Positions 34,321 to 46,659 of a stretch of 64,000 nucleotides of DNA are shown here, one piece after another. The DNA is from Mangifera indica. Its lineage: Eukaryota > Streptophyta > Magnoliopsida > Sapindales > Anacardiaceae. Within the stretch, counting starts at the first letter, position 1. Each line of letters starts with the position of its first letter. Under the pieces are notes generated by a model. That model was not told where the DNA came from, made no database searches, and saw only the letters and a program-made list of their open reading frames with translations. The position numbers and the translations under genes are program-made. The stretch lies in contig NC_058154.1 in the NCBI RefSeq assembly GCF_011075055.1, positions 1,922,001-1,986,000 on the forward strand. The letters are read 5' to 3'.

Positions 34321-35364
34321 AATTTTCACAGTATATATATACATATCAACCACGTTACACTATGCAAACATCTCCCCTCTTTATTCAATCAACAGCTTAC
34401 GTCACATTACAGCAATACACAGGCAATTTATGCAATCCAAACCGCACACACACATATATATATTTAAACCAGATTAAAATAGTGCAAAGAATTGGGGGTT
34501 TATTTGCCTACCTCTCTTCCGACGATGTCGACGATCTTCGCGTGACAGCGATTTCTCTGACGACTTCCTTCCCTGGCCGGTGTACTGAAGGCTCCGCCCT
34601 CTTTCCTTCTGCGTGAATGGGTGCCAAGGTATTACAAGTCTGGAAAAAAAATAAGTATTTTAAAGTTCCACGAATGGTTTGCCAATTTTGGGTCCCTGGA
34701 AGTTGTGTGAAAGGTAAATGGTTTTGTGGAAATGGGGTCTCAATGTTGGCCAAAACGTGATGGGCACCAGCAGCTCCCCTAATATGTCTCTCTGGTTTCT
34801 TTTAAAATGTCCTTTGGCTTTGGAAGGAAGGAGATAATTTTACAGATGTATCAGCTCCTTGCATGGCTAATGGATATATCCTAGTCAATTATTATTATTT
34901 TTCCTTCTTTTCCTACGCAGTTTCCTCACTTGGCCGCAGTTTTATACACACACACAGATATATATATATATATCTCCAAACGCACGACATACACAATTTC
35001 TCTTAATACGGGCACATGCACATATTTAAACTAAGATTTGAGCAAATACACGTAGCATTGAATAATAGGAAATTGATAATAACAGGAAATCGATCAGGAT
35101 ATCCCTTAAATTCACGTAGGGATATTACATTTTTCCTATTTCATATAATTAGAATTCTAGTTTAGATTACTTTGTAATACTATATATTATACAATATTTC
35201 GTCAATAATATTAATTCGGCTTATAATTCAATTCATAATTCTACAAGAAGAAAGCAAAGAGACAGTGAAGGAATCACAAAAGTTATTGTCATGGTAGAAA
35301 GATTTCAGAGCTTCCATGGTTGAGATGATATTGGTAAACCGGATTGAAAAAGCCAACGATCTTC
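34321..35364. other. intergenic; possible gene relic and solo-LTR-like piece
   Basis: 34500-34760 holds an 81-codon open frame on the minus strand ending near a GT splice-like site. It matches nothing I recognise. 34930-34975 has CA and TA microsatellites. 35072-35244 looks like a small LTR (TGATAATAACAGG at the start, a TATA motif, ending TTCTACA) but has no matching 5-bp flanks. Confidence 0.35.
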
Positions 35365-38300
35365 GAAGCCTGTTAAATAATTATACGTTTATGAATTCCC
35401 AGGATTATCATGGGATTATACTTGAGGCTTTTTATGAGGTTTGTAGTAGTTTGTTTTCATGTTGTAAATGCCACTGAGAATATTTTTGAAATTAGTACAG
35501 AAATTATAGCCTTATTATTCAATAAGCATGCATGATTGTGAGAATATTATGTATACTTTCAATCCAGTTTGTACTAATTTGCTTTTTACAATAAGAATAG
35601 GTGACTACTTTGTTTATAAAGCACGACACATAAAGATCCCAAACCTGTGAGCAAGTAAGATAAAAATTTTAATATATGAACATATTACTCATTTACCACC
35701 CTTGCTTTGCTTAGGGTTTGTGTTCACGGTGGTCTCATAGAAGTTACAACACATTTCCCAAAGAATATGTGTAGTTTAGTGTTATCTTTATTAAGGGATT
35801 AAGCATATTTACAACCTCACTCTTAAGACTTTTTCCATTTTAGGTATATAATCTATTACAATTTTGTTTTTAGTTTGTATAACCTAAAAAACGTTTTAAC
35901 AATTTAAAAAGTTCACAAATTATTGAAACAGTCTTATATTAACATCTCAAATTGATGTGAGATGCCCATACTACATACTCAACATATCTTTCGTATTTTT
36001 TCATTGTAAGATTTTTTAGGAGATGTTACAACATAAACTAGTTTTGCAAAAATTTGAAAAACTATTTATTTCTAATTCGTGTTATTATAAGTTATCAATC
36101 ATTTTTTATCTTTATTATACTTTTATCATCATTTATCTTATATATACTTTCATATATATTTATATTATTTTTTACAATTAGAATTGGTGACTATTTTGTC
36201 TATGAATTACGATTTACAAGGATCCTTAATATATAAACATATTATTCATTTACCACATTTGCTTTATTTATGACTTTGTGCTCACTGTCTCAAATACTTG
36301 GAGAAAAAGTTATAATATTTTTCCCAATGACTATATAAATGTGTTAGTTTTATCTTTATCAGGGATTAAGCATATCAACTGATTCACTATTAAGATATTG
36401 TAATTGTACCTTTTAATTAGACATATAATCTATCTTAGTTTAGCTTTTAAGCTTTAAGATCCAAAATATATTTTGACAACTGAAAAACTTATAAACTAAT
36501 AAATCAATTTTATTTTAGTTACTCAAACCATATGTGATGCTTATACATACCCAATATATCTCTCATGTTTTGTCAATGAGACATTTGTTTTGGGATGTTA
36601 TAAGGTAACCCAATTTTTGGTAAATCCAAATAACTATTTATTTTTAATTCATTTGATTTTAAACTATTAATCTTCCATTATCATTATTATACTTTTATCA
36701 TAGTAAAATAAGAATTAACGTTATTTTTATTATATTTTTCCTATTAGTACAATGTGTTTTATCAATTATTTAAGCAAAGTAGCGATACATTTTCATTTTC
36801 ATTTACAAGAATAGAACTAGTTCCTAAAATATAAAAATACATTTAATACTTTAATTTTATTTTACTTAAAGAGCAGAATTTTTATTTATTTATTTATTGA
36901 AAAAATTAAACTTTTAGATTTTTCTATATAATAGACTAAACTTTCAATCTTTTTTTATTAAATATACCAAATAAATAGAATTAATATTATTTGTTTTGTT
37001 TTAAAATTAAGATGATTAGTTCAGAAATTTCAATAGAAAAACGTTTTACACACACACACACACAAATATAAATAAATAAATAAATAAATAAATAAATATA
37101 TATATATATATATATACACACACGTATATAATCGTTTAGAGGCACCTAATAATGATATATTAAATCGTTTTTTTATTGAAAATATTAAACTTTTAAATTA
37201 TTTTATTAAAATGGTCAAACTGTCCGATTTTATTATTAAAATAGTTAAACATTTACTATTTTATATTAAATATATTAAATTAATTACTTTGTTTTTAAAA
37301 CAAAACAAAAGAAAGAATACTAATTATGTTTCTTCGGTACCTTTAATAAGATATACTAAAAGTTTGATCATTTTAATAGAAAAATCTAAATGTTGGGCTT
37401 CATCAACAGGAAAATCTAATATTTCAATCTTTTTGAATTAAAAAAGGGATACATGAATACTTATAAATATTACAATTAAACTATGTGTATTTGATTTTAA
37501 AACTCTAATTATCTAAAATAATGTGTCATAATATGATTGAGTGATTTTAGTATTACCTATTCGCATGATTATAAGTTATCAATAATCTTTTATTTTTATT
37601 ATACTTTCATCATCATTTATCTTATATATACTTTCAATCATATATATTTATAGTGCTTTTTATAATTAGAATTTGTGACTACTTGGTTTACAAAACACGG
37701 TGTATGAGGATCCTTAATATATAAACACATTATTCATTTACTACTTTTGCTTTATTTATGAGTTTGTGCTCACTGTCTGAAATACTTGGATAAAAAGTTA
37801 TAGTGTCTTTATCTTTATCAGCAATTAAACATATCAACCGATTCACTATTAAAATATTATAATTTTACCCCTTTAATTAGACATATAATCTATCATAGTT
37901 TAATTTTTAAGTTTTATAATTCAAAACACGTTTTAATAATTAAATAACTCATAAATTAATAAATCAGTCTTATTTTAGTTTCTCAAGTAATATGTAATGT
38001 CTATATATTTCCAATATATCTCTCATGTTTTGTTGATGAGAGATTTGTTTTGAGATAATATAACATAACCCAATTTTGGATAGATTCAAATAACTATTTA
38101 TTTCTAATTCATTTGATTATAAGTTATCAATATTCTTTTATCATTATTGTACTTTTAACATGGTAAAATAAAAATAAATTTTATCCTTATTATATTCTTA
38201 CTATTAGTACAATAAGTTTTATCAATTATTTAAGTAAAGTAATGATACTTCTTTATCTTTAGTTACAAGGATAGAACTAGTTCTTTTATATATAAGAACA

Positions 38301-38720
38301 CATCTAACACTTCATATATATATATATATATATATTGCAAATCCTGTCATTTATGATAGGGATATCCCGCATTTACCTCACCCATTAATCTTCTTTTATT
38401 TTCATTACATTGTATAAATCCTACAGCCTACAGTCCAAGCATTCATCATTTTCTATTCCATTGTCACTCATTCACTCCATAATTCCGCTCAACAAAAAGG
38501 TTTTCCTCGTTCGAGTCAGCACTAAAATCGACAGACAATAAATCGATTTTACCAACACATTGTTTCGGTAAGCTGCAACATAATCAGGTTGGTTTTAGTA
38601 TATGATATTATTATTATTATAAGTATTGAAAATTTGAATTCAATTAATTTGCTATGCACATTTGGTTTACATATATTGTTGTGAAAGTTTGTTTGCACTT
38701 AACCCTTCTTTTCTTGGAGC
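35365..38720. repeat. segmental duplication copy 1, containing an extra internal duplicate
   Basis: 35365-35914 matches 38768-39326 (start GAAGCCTGTT, 3403 apart). 37360-38720 matches 39322-40690 (1962 apart). The extra segment 35915-37359 includes about 36055-36850, which resembles 37560-38310 and 39530-40250 (TATAAGTTATCAATAATC-like, CATTTACCACATTTGC-like, GCTCACTGTCTCAAATACTT). Thus one sub-block occurs three times. The right end (38335-38590) is a copy of the ankyrin gene's upstream region and 5' UTR. Confidence 0.85.
37047..37118. repeat. compound microsatellite (CA)n(AAAT)n(TA)n
   Basis: A run of CA dinucleotides, then repeated AAATA/ATAA tetranucleotides, then TA and CA dinucleotides. 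It lies in the extra segment of duplication copy 1. Confidence 0.9.
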
Positions 38721-38767
38721 TGTTATCTCTCATTATTTTACAAATTCATATAGTTATCGTAATTTAG

Positions 38768-40690
38768 AAGCCTGTTGAATAATTATACGTTTATGAATTC
38801 CAAGGATTATCATGAGTTTATACTTGAGGCTTTTTATGAGGTGTAGTAGTTTGTTTTCATGTTGTAAATACCACTGAGAATATTTTTGAAATTAGTTTAG
38901 AAATTATAGCCTTATTATTCAATAAGCATGCATGATTGTGAGAACATTATTACCAATCTTATAATTATAGCTCAAAGAATGATCTTATGTATACTTTCAA
39001 TCCAGTTTGTATTAATTTACTTTGTTTATAAAGCATGACACATAAAGATCCTAAACCTGTGAGCAAGTAAGATAAGAATTTTTATATATGAACATATTAC
39101 TCATTTATCACCCTTGCTTTGCTTAGGGTTTGTGTTCACGGTGGTCTCATAGAAGTTATAACACATTTCCCAAAGAATATGTGTAGTTTAGTGTTATCTT
39201 TATTAAGGGATTAAACATATTTACAATCTCACTCTTAAGACTTTTTCTATTTTAGATATATAATCTATCACAATTTTATTTTTAGTTTGTATAACTTAAA
39301 AAACGTCTTAACAATTTAGAAAGTTCCATCATTTTAATAAAAAAATCTAATTGTTGGGCTTCTTCAATAGGAAAATCTAATATTTCAATCTTTTTGAATT
39401 AAAAAAGTGATACATAAATACTTATAAATATTACAATTAAACTATGTGCATTTGATTTTAAAACTCTAATTATCTAAAATAATATGTCATAATATGATTG
39501 AGTGATTTTAATATTACCTATTCGCACGATTATAAGTTATCAATAATCTTTTATTTTTATTATACTTTCATCATCATTTATCTTATATATACTTTCAAAT
39601 CAAATATATTTATATTGTTTTTTATAATTTGAATTGGTGACTACTTTGTCTATAATGAGAATCTTTAATATATAAACACATTATTTATTTACAACCTTTG
39701 CTTTATTTATGAGTTTATGCTCACTGTCTCAAATACTTGGGTAAAAAGTTATAATGTCTTTTCCAATGAATATATGTACCTTAGGTTTATCTTTATCAGC
39801 GATTAAACATATCAACCGATTCACTATTAAGATATTGTAATTGTACCCTTTAATTGGACATATAATCTATCATAGTTTGGTTTTTAAGTTTTATAATTTA
39901 AAATATGCTCTAACAATTAAATAACTCATAAACTAATAAATTAGTCTTATTTTAGTTTCTCGAGTAATGTGTGATGTTTATACATACCCAATACATTTTT
40001 TATACTTTGTCGATGAGAGATTTATTTTAGGATAATATAACATAGCCTAATTTTAGTTAAATCTAAATAACTATTTATTTCTAATTTATTTGATTATAAC
40101 TTATCAATATTCTTTTATCATTATTATAACTTTATCATAGTAAAATAAGAATTAACTTTACTTTTATTATATTCTTTCTATTAGTATAATGAGTTTTATC
40201 AATTATATAAGTAAAATAATGATACCTCTTTTTCTTCATTTAATACTGTACACACACACAAATATATGTAGAGCAAATCCTATAATTTATATTAGAGATA
40301 TCCCACATGTACTTGACCCATTAATCTTCTTTTTCTTTCATTACATTGTGCAAATCCTACAGCCTACAGTCCAAGCATTCATCATTTTCTATTCCATTAT
40401 CACTCATTCACTCCATAATTCCATTCAACAAAAAGGTTTTCCTCGTTCGAATCAGCACCAAAATCGACGGACAATAAATCTATTTTACCAACACATTGTT
40501 TCGGTAAGCTGCATCATAATCAGGTCGGTTTTAGTATATGATATTATTATTATTATTATTGAAAATTTGAATTCAATTAATTTGCTATGCACATTTGGTT
40601 TATATATATTGTTGTGAAAGTTTGTTTGCACTTAACCTTTCTTTTCTTGGATATGTTATCTCTCATTGTTATACAAATTCATATAGTCTT
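38768..40690. repeat. segmental duplication copy 2, adjoining the ankyrin gene
   Basis: This is a continuous 1.92-kb counterpart of 35365-35914 plus 37360-38720, lacking the 1.45-kb insert. The join sits at about 39322-39326 (AAGTTCCATCATTTT). The right part (40265-40503) leads straight into the ankyrin/PGG gene. Confidence 0.85.
40265..40503 (+). promoter_or_regulatory. probable promoter and 5' UTR exon of ankyrin/PGG gene
   Basis: The region has pyrimidine-rich leader-like DNA and ends at a good donor, TTTCG|GTAAGCTGC (40503/40504). It contains no ATG, so it would be untranslated. A near-copy with the same donor is at 38335-38575, giving two tandem candidate promoters. Transcript evidence is lacking. 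Confidence 0.45.
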
Positions 40691-40844
40691 CTTTTTCTTT
40701 ATTCTTTTTTTATTATTTATTTTTATATTATAGAAGTTTATGTATTTTTGTCATAAAAAATTTAGTATTTATAAAAAAACCCTTATATTTTTCATATTCA
40801 TAACTTTTCCCACGTTTTTCCATTTCTGTTTCCGTGCTACATAG

Positions 40845-42947
40845 GACCAGAGTTGTAGAAAAAACAGTAGAACGGAAAGGGGTAACAAAGCTTGAAAGCG
40901 TCCACTACCAAAATCAACGCATTGTGCCTGCCACCGGCGGAGAAATATCCGTGAAAAAGCCTGATGCCTCCATTCTGCACGTTGCCATCACAGGACACCA
41001 CTTTGGTCTCTGTCTCTGCCCACCTAGCTTCTTTACTTTTGCTTTGACATGATATACTCAACAGATAGTTGATGTGCTAAGGTCTTTTTAAATTTTCTCA
41101 GATATGGCTCTATTTTTACTGAAACTGGATAAATCGTTAGCAACACTCAAGGACGTTTATGGCAGGACCTCTCTTCACCTACTAGCAACCATGCCCTCAG
41201 CTTTCAAAAGTGAATATCGATGGGACACATGGATCCACAGTGTCTTGTATTTCTGTAAGCATATTTTCCACCTTTCTATAATTCTATTATAGACAATGTA
41301 TGCATAAGGATATGTTAAAATGACCTTTTAATTTGTATATGTCTTATTGATTAATTCCTAAAATTTACAGGCCTTCCATTCAGTGATGATGCAGATTATG
41401 ATGAAAATGCTACTACGATAATTTTTAAAAGTAATTTTCTTTTGATCGATTTAGGGATATTCTTCATGATTTTTCTCTTCATCACCATTGCTCATTGTGC
41501 ACCTTCTTGTGTGCTAAACATGAATAGGTTGGCTTATATTACTGAGAAAAACCTGTGCACTAGCAATGAGAAACAAGTTGGAAGAAAAGAGAAAGCGTAA
41601 ACTTGCTTTGAAACTAGTGGAGAAACTAATAGAAAAAGATTCTTCTTGGGACGAAACCATTGCTAAGGAAGCGATGATTTTTAAAGACCAGCCTACAGAA
41701 GTTTTTTCCCAAGCCGAAGGAGATTATACGAAAATCCCGTTATTGCTGGCGACTGAAAGGGGAATAGTAGAGATTGTGAACAGGATACTAGACGTATATC
41801 CCCAGATAGTTGAGCATGAAAATGGTCTGAATCAGAACATATTGCATGTGGCAATTAAGCACCGTCAATGTGAGATCTTTAATCATGTGAAAAATATGAA
41901 AATACCAATGACAAGGTTAGTCCGAAAGGTTGACATAAATGGCAACACCATTTTACACCATGCTGCAGACATGGGGGAAGAGACTACAAAGATTCACCCT
42001 GCAGGACCTGCATACCTACTCCAAGAAGAGATGAAGTGGTACAAAGTAAGCCCCCTCTTTCTCTTACAAGATTTTTACCTAATACATGTGCTTGTATGTG
42101 TGTTATATTTCCATATATGCAGCGTGTAAAGGAGATAATGCCCTCCCACTACGCCGAGTTTCGCAGTAAGGCTGGAAACACTTGCGAAGAACTATTCGAA
42201 ATAAAGCACAATAGACTTCTCGAGAGAGCACAGGGCTGGATAAAAGATACTTCTCAGTCTTGCTCTGCAGTGGCTGTTCTCGTTGCTACAATGGTCTTCG
42301 CAGCTGCCTACACTCTGCCTGGAGGTTCCAATGAAAAGGGGCATCCAATTTTCCTCAACAGCACTCTCTTCTTGGTTTTCACAATCATGGACGTTATTGC
42401 TTTAGCCTGCTCCTTGACCTCCGTTGTAATGTTCTTGTCCATCCTCACATCGCCTTATACGTATGATGAATTCCTCCACAATCTCCCAAGAAAACTCACA
42501 ATAGGTTTCTCCTTCCTCTTCATTTCGTTGGCTACAACAATGATTGCATTTGTGGCAACATTATTGCTCATAATTCGTTCAGAAAAGCGACATTGGACCA
42601 CCACTCTCATTTATGCTGCTGCATTTTTACCGGTCAGCGTATTTGCACTCATGAATTTTCCTATGTATGCTGTGTTTGAGAAAAATTTTGTCAGCATGTA
42701 TGCACTCATGAATTTTCTTATGCATGCTGCATTTAAGAAAACTTTGCTCAAGTTGTGTCGTAGATTGTCTAAAAGTTGGTGTGTCACAAAGCCTTCACAG
42801 CCTAAGAAGCAAGCTGCCGGACAGCGACAGGGTTCCACTGCAGACCAAGCAGCTCCTAAAAACCAATCGCATACAGAGCAGCTTCAGAACGACAATCAAT
42901 TGTCTAAGAAGAATATTAATGATAATAAGCCTGAGCTCCCAGTCTGA
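40845..42947 (+). CDS. ankyrin repeat protein with PGG domain (ACD6/ITN1-like), 5 coding exons, N-terminus unresolved
   Basis: Exons: 40845-41005, 41102-41254, 41371-41430, 41528-42045, 42123-42947 (stop TGA). All phases agree across junctions. Ankyrin units are visible in ASILHVAITGHHF plus DMALFLLKLDKSLATLKDVYGRTSLHLLA (exons 1-2), IPLLLATERGIVEIVNRIL and QNILHVAIKHRQCEIF, and NGNTILHHAADMGE (exon 4). Exon 5 carries the PGG block (WIKDTSQSCSAVAVLVATMVFAAAYTLPGGSNEKG) and four hydrophobic helices, so the protein is membrane-anchored. Relatives act in defence, cell death and salt signalling. Oddities: no in-frame ATG occurs in the first exon, and only about three ankyrin units precede the PGG domain, fewer than usual. 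The first Met in frame is at 41104. The gene may be 5'-truncated or use a start exon I could not find. Confidence 0.82.
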
Positions 42948-43223
42948 GATTTACCTAAGTTGATGCTGACAAGTCTCTGAGATATTAAGTCTAAGTCTGT
43001 TTTCATTATATTGGTTTTCACTTGAGTTAAAAGTAAGTGTCAAATAAGAGAGTATTTTACTCTGTTCTACATGCAAGCAGTGAGTGTTTTTTAAGAGTTA
43101 TACTGAGTTCATAAATTCAAAACATTTGATGTATTTTTATCATATTTCAATAAGATTCTTATTTTCTAAATACCGTCTCCATATATTTTAAGAGTTATAA
43201 GGTAAGTGAACTTATTGGGCAGT

Positions 43224-43820
43224 TCATGGCGTCAAGAGAGAGCTTCCTTTCTTGATGAGCACAAACACACTACCAGCGTCTCCCCTGGAAATACGAAGCT
43301 CTTCTTCCAGGTATGTTTTTAGTAACCAAGACTGCGCATTGCTATTTGAGATTGGGAATTTTAATGGTGGTTGGCTAGAAATGGTCCTTGCAACAGATGA
43401 AGTTGCGTCTTGGACTGAAGTGAACAAGCCTTTCAATGGGGAAAGGTCGTTTGTTTGTCCCAGAAATTCGACATTCTCCGGTAAAACTATGGAGTCTGTT
43501 ATCTGAGGAGTTCCAATGATGCCTTCTTCAAACTTGATCTAAACAGAGAGCAAATGAAATGGCTAATTAGAGATAACTCAAACTTAAAAATCTCGAATGC
43601 ATTCAATGATGGAAAAGGCTAAACCTGCGTGCGCTTGGGACTTCGGGCTTCATATTTGGCATTGGTACTAATGAAGGTTGCAGCCAATGGCCCAGGAAAA
43701 CGGATAGAGTTCTGGATAGTGAAGCTCTCTGAGTCAATTGTCTGTGATATCTCTTCCACTCTCGCCAATGGCAATGAACCCCTCGACAATAAGGGGAGCA
43801 AACCAGAAAATGATGTGTAC
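43224..43820 (-). pseudogene. plastid fibrillin (PAP) gene fragment, last two exons
   Basis: Two in-phase exons on the minus strand, 43820-43625 and 43538-43224, are joined by a normal GT-AG intron. Conserved fibrillin text includes [86 protein letters not shown] and [11 protein letters not shown], ending in TGA. Fibrillins are plastoglobule lipid-associated proteins. The upstream exons that encode the transit peptide and first half are missing; 43821-44990 shows only AT-rich repeat DNA. The retained intron argues against a retrocopy. The reading frame of the remainder is unbroken, so truncation is recent or the fragment was captured. Confidence 0.85.
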
Positions 43821-44990
43821 CTGCATGGCCACACATAACATAATCCAAAGTCAGTTTCTGAGAAGGGCTAAATTCAATCAGAGTCAAGTTTGGACACATC
43901 TTGACTCAAATTCAATTTGAATGAAATATAATACAGTTTGAGTTTATAGAACCAAAGTTAATGATAATTTGAATTTTGCTCAGTCCCTAAATTTGAGACT
44001 AGGAACTCAGCTCAAATTCATGGGTCTAGTTCACGTCTCATTGATAAAACAAAATTATTTTGTTCAATAACAAGCAAAATGATATCAGTTTAACAATTAT
44101 TTGACATAATTCAAATTCAACTTGATTTTTGAAACAAAGTGAAACTTTCAACTTAAAATAAAATTTAACTAAATGAATTTAAATTAAATAAAACAAAACT
44201 GACTTTTGAGACAAAACCAATTTGGTTGACACTCCTATCAACTCAAGATTGGAGTCTAATTAAGGTGGACAAATAGAGACTAATATGCATTGAAAAATAA
44301 TTTAACTTTGATTCAATCCAAACTGACTCAAACTCGAACTTAAGTTAAACTACTAAGTTCGGAAAAGCCACCAAATTGAAGCATCAACTACTTCAACTGA
44401 AGCACGTACCTAGAATTGAACTGTATCCTCTACAAGGCATGCATGCGAAGCCAGCCGACCAGAATTTTCTAATCTGTCACTCTTTAGCATGAAATTTTAA
44501 TCATAAGGCTAATTCGTGGACTCCATATTTACTTTCCAAATAAACCCGTCTTTGAAAAGAATGCCACCTAATGATTATTATTATAGCTCAATTAACAATA
44601 CAAATGTTCCCTAATTGGCTTCAAATCTTCTTCCTCCAACGTGCCTAATCTCTTGAGGATGTGCACTTGTGCTTTTAAACTCAAGACGTAATCATATTTG
44701 AACTGACCCACTTGCCAAATTTTATCACCGATTATTTTGCCACAAATTTTTCTTCAAAGCGCCAGGTTTATACCTGGGGAATGAAACCCTCCAGAGAATA
44801 CTACAAGAAGCAGAAACTTAAGGGATGCAAAACCTTGTGTTGCAGTTGCAGGCTTAGAATTTAGTCCTCGGAGGGAAAGCTCAAGTTCCGATCAGTTCCC
44901 ATTGATCTCGAGCCTCGCACACGCTATGGTTCTGTAGAATTTCGGGTTATAATGATTAAATCTACAACAATCACAACATCTTTGACCTAA
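43821..44990. other. intergenic, MITE-like AT-rich DNA, no gene
   Basis: 43860-44380 is rich in CAAATTC, GAGTTTG and TCAAACTCGAACTTAA motifs like the decayed interiors of the hAT MITE family at 45650. 44400-44990 holds no recognised exon of the fibrillin gene. Confidence 0.45.
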
Positions 44991-44994
44991 CTTT

Positions 44995-45417
44995 TACCGA
45001 ATCATCATTGGCTCGTCCAACTGTTTGCAAGTCCCGCTTGAGCACACCAAGCTCTTCTGCATGGCCCGCATGACATCCAGCTCCGCATTCATCGCGTCAA
45101 TTACATGAATTTTCGCATCTAACCTCAACGACTTCTCCTAAACCTCACGCGGTTTGGCGTCTCTCAAGCTTTTACAATTGCAGCAGATGATAAGTGGCGA
45201 AGCTTTTGTTATGCGAAGGAGAGCTCTTGTTTGAGGGCCATGTGTGTGGCAGCCAGCCGTTGATTTTCTTGGTGGAGGGATTGGATTGGATCTCCTTCTG
45301 CTGAATGGCGATGCGGTCTTCAAGGTGATGAAGAGAAGAGAGATGTTGACGACTGGCTAACGGCAGTTCCCAGAGTTTCATTGCTTTTGGTGGTAGGATG
45401 ACGTTTCTTCTGGCCAT
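44995..45417 (-). pseudogene. FLX/FLX-like coiled-coil gene fragment with frameshifts
   Basis: The minus strand opens with MARRNVILPPKAMK, then LEDRIAIQQKEIQ, the start of the FLX coiled coil (family pattern LE.R.A.Q..EIQ). Further conserved pieces recur in other frames: a degenerate AATH.ALKQEL region near 45260-45220, AKPREV then a stop near 45140, and SLRLDAKIHVIDAMNAEL-like text near 45120-45050. At least two frame changes and one stop break it. FLX family proteins help activate FLC in flowering control. Only about the first third of a usual gene is present. The assignment rests on remembered family motifs. Confidence 0.62.
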
Positions 45418-45649
45418 CGGACGGTGTGGCTCAGGTCTCTTACTGTTACTCTAAAAGTCTTCACTATCTTCAGTTTAATCTTTCTCTCTAATTCTCTGAA
45501 TGTAATTGCTTATGTGCTGGTGGGAGGTATTCGAATTGGAGTCAAACTCGCTATTGCTCCTTCGCAAGCACGAGTACGAAGGGTATAATAAATACAATTG
45601 AGTTTGACTTTAGTTGCAGATTATAGTCAAACTTTAGCCCTACTCAAGT
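45418..45649. other. intergenic flank of MITE
   Basis: No gene is seen. A block near 45530-45600 (GGAGTCAAACTC.CTATTGCTCC) recurs at about 46130-46170 in diverged form, a dispersed direct repeat around the MITE. Confidence 0.4.
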
Positions 45650-45951
45650 TAGGGTTGGATTTGGGCCGAACTGAGCTGAGCCTCTCAAGCTCGGCTCGGT
45701 TCATATATGAGTGGCTCGAGTTTGAACTCGGCTCGGGCCTGCTCATTTCAGACTTGAATTTGGTTCGATTCAATTTTCGTTATCAAAACGACATCGTTTT
45801 TAATATATGTTGATCAAAACGACGTCATTTTGTATAAAAAATTTTAATTAAAAATCTACTGAGCTAACTCGACCTTGGCTAAACCCGGCTCATTTAGGGC
45901 TCGACCGAGCCGAGCTCGAGCTCGAGCTGGCTCGGCTCGAGTCCAACCGTA
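45650..45951. mobile_element. hAT-type MITE, 302 bp, perfect 8-bp target duplication
   Basis: The ends are TAGGGTTGGATTTGGGCCG and, read inward from the right, TACGGTTGGACTCGAGCCG. The flanks ACTCAAGT at 45642-45649 and 45952-45959 are identical. The interior has AAAACGAC.TCGTTTT motifs and CGAGCCGAGCTCGAGCTCGA runs. It is the same family as 17506-17880, but shorter and more GC-rich at the ends. Confidence 0.92.
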
Positions 45952-45959
45952 ACTCAAGT

Positions 45960-46659
45960 TTAATTCTCATTAAATCTAATTAAACCCGAGTTTGATCAGA
46001 AAGGTATTCATTGAACTTAAACTTAAATTCGACTTTAACTCTTTCAAATCAAATTGAATTTAAATTAATCTAAACTCAAATTTGTCTAACTCAAACTCAA
46101 ACTTTAATTTAATTTACAGGATATTTAGACTAGAGTCAAACTTATTATTGCTCTTTCACGAGCTCAAGTATGAAGGGTATAACACTATTGAATTTAAGTT
46201 TGATTTAAGATTATAGCCAAATTTTGATCGTACTCAAATTTAACTCTATTCAAATTTAATCAAATTTGAATTTAATTCAAAGGGTATTCGTTGAATCCTA
46301 AATTCAAGTTTAACCCTTTCAAATAAAATCTCAAATTCAGTTTGACTCATCATCTGAAAAGATATAGAAAAGGATTACGGATCAATGCATTCAGCAAAAT
46401 TCAAAAGCTCCACGAGTCAGAAGGCAAGACACATCAGTTTTGATAATAAATGAAGCAATTTGAAGCATTGTCAAAGAAGAAACGCGAGCCGGGGAAGGGG
46501 CGTTAGGGGGCTGTGCCGTTCTAACTGTAGTATGGCCTCGTTTTATTAATGTGTAAATAAGTTAGGCGGTGTCGTCTTAATTAGTTAGACGTCGCCGTTT
46601 TGGTTTAAAGGAAATAAGTGGAATGTTGTCGTTTTTTGGTAAGACAAAGGATTTAAAGG
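45960..46659. other. intergenic, no gene recognised
   Basis: Decayed repeat DNA with CAAATTTAA-type motifs continues to 46340. 46480-46640 is locally GC-richer and has no recognisable frame. Confidence 0.4.

Noticed and set aside
34508..34753. Minus-strand 81-codon frame (start MANIETPFPQNH)
   Set aside because: No family resemblance and no supporting exon could be found; kept only as a possible relic.
35072..35244. Possible solo LTR (TGATAATAACAGG ... TTCTACA)
   Set aside because: Flanks AAAT/GAAAT and AGAAG do not match, and no partner copy is seen in the window.
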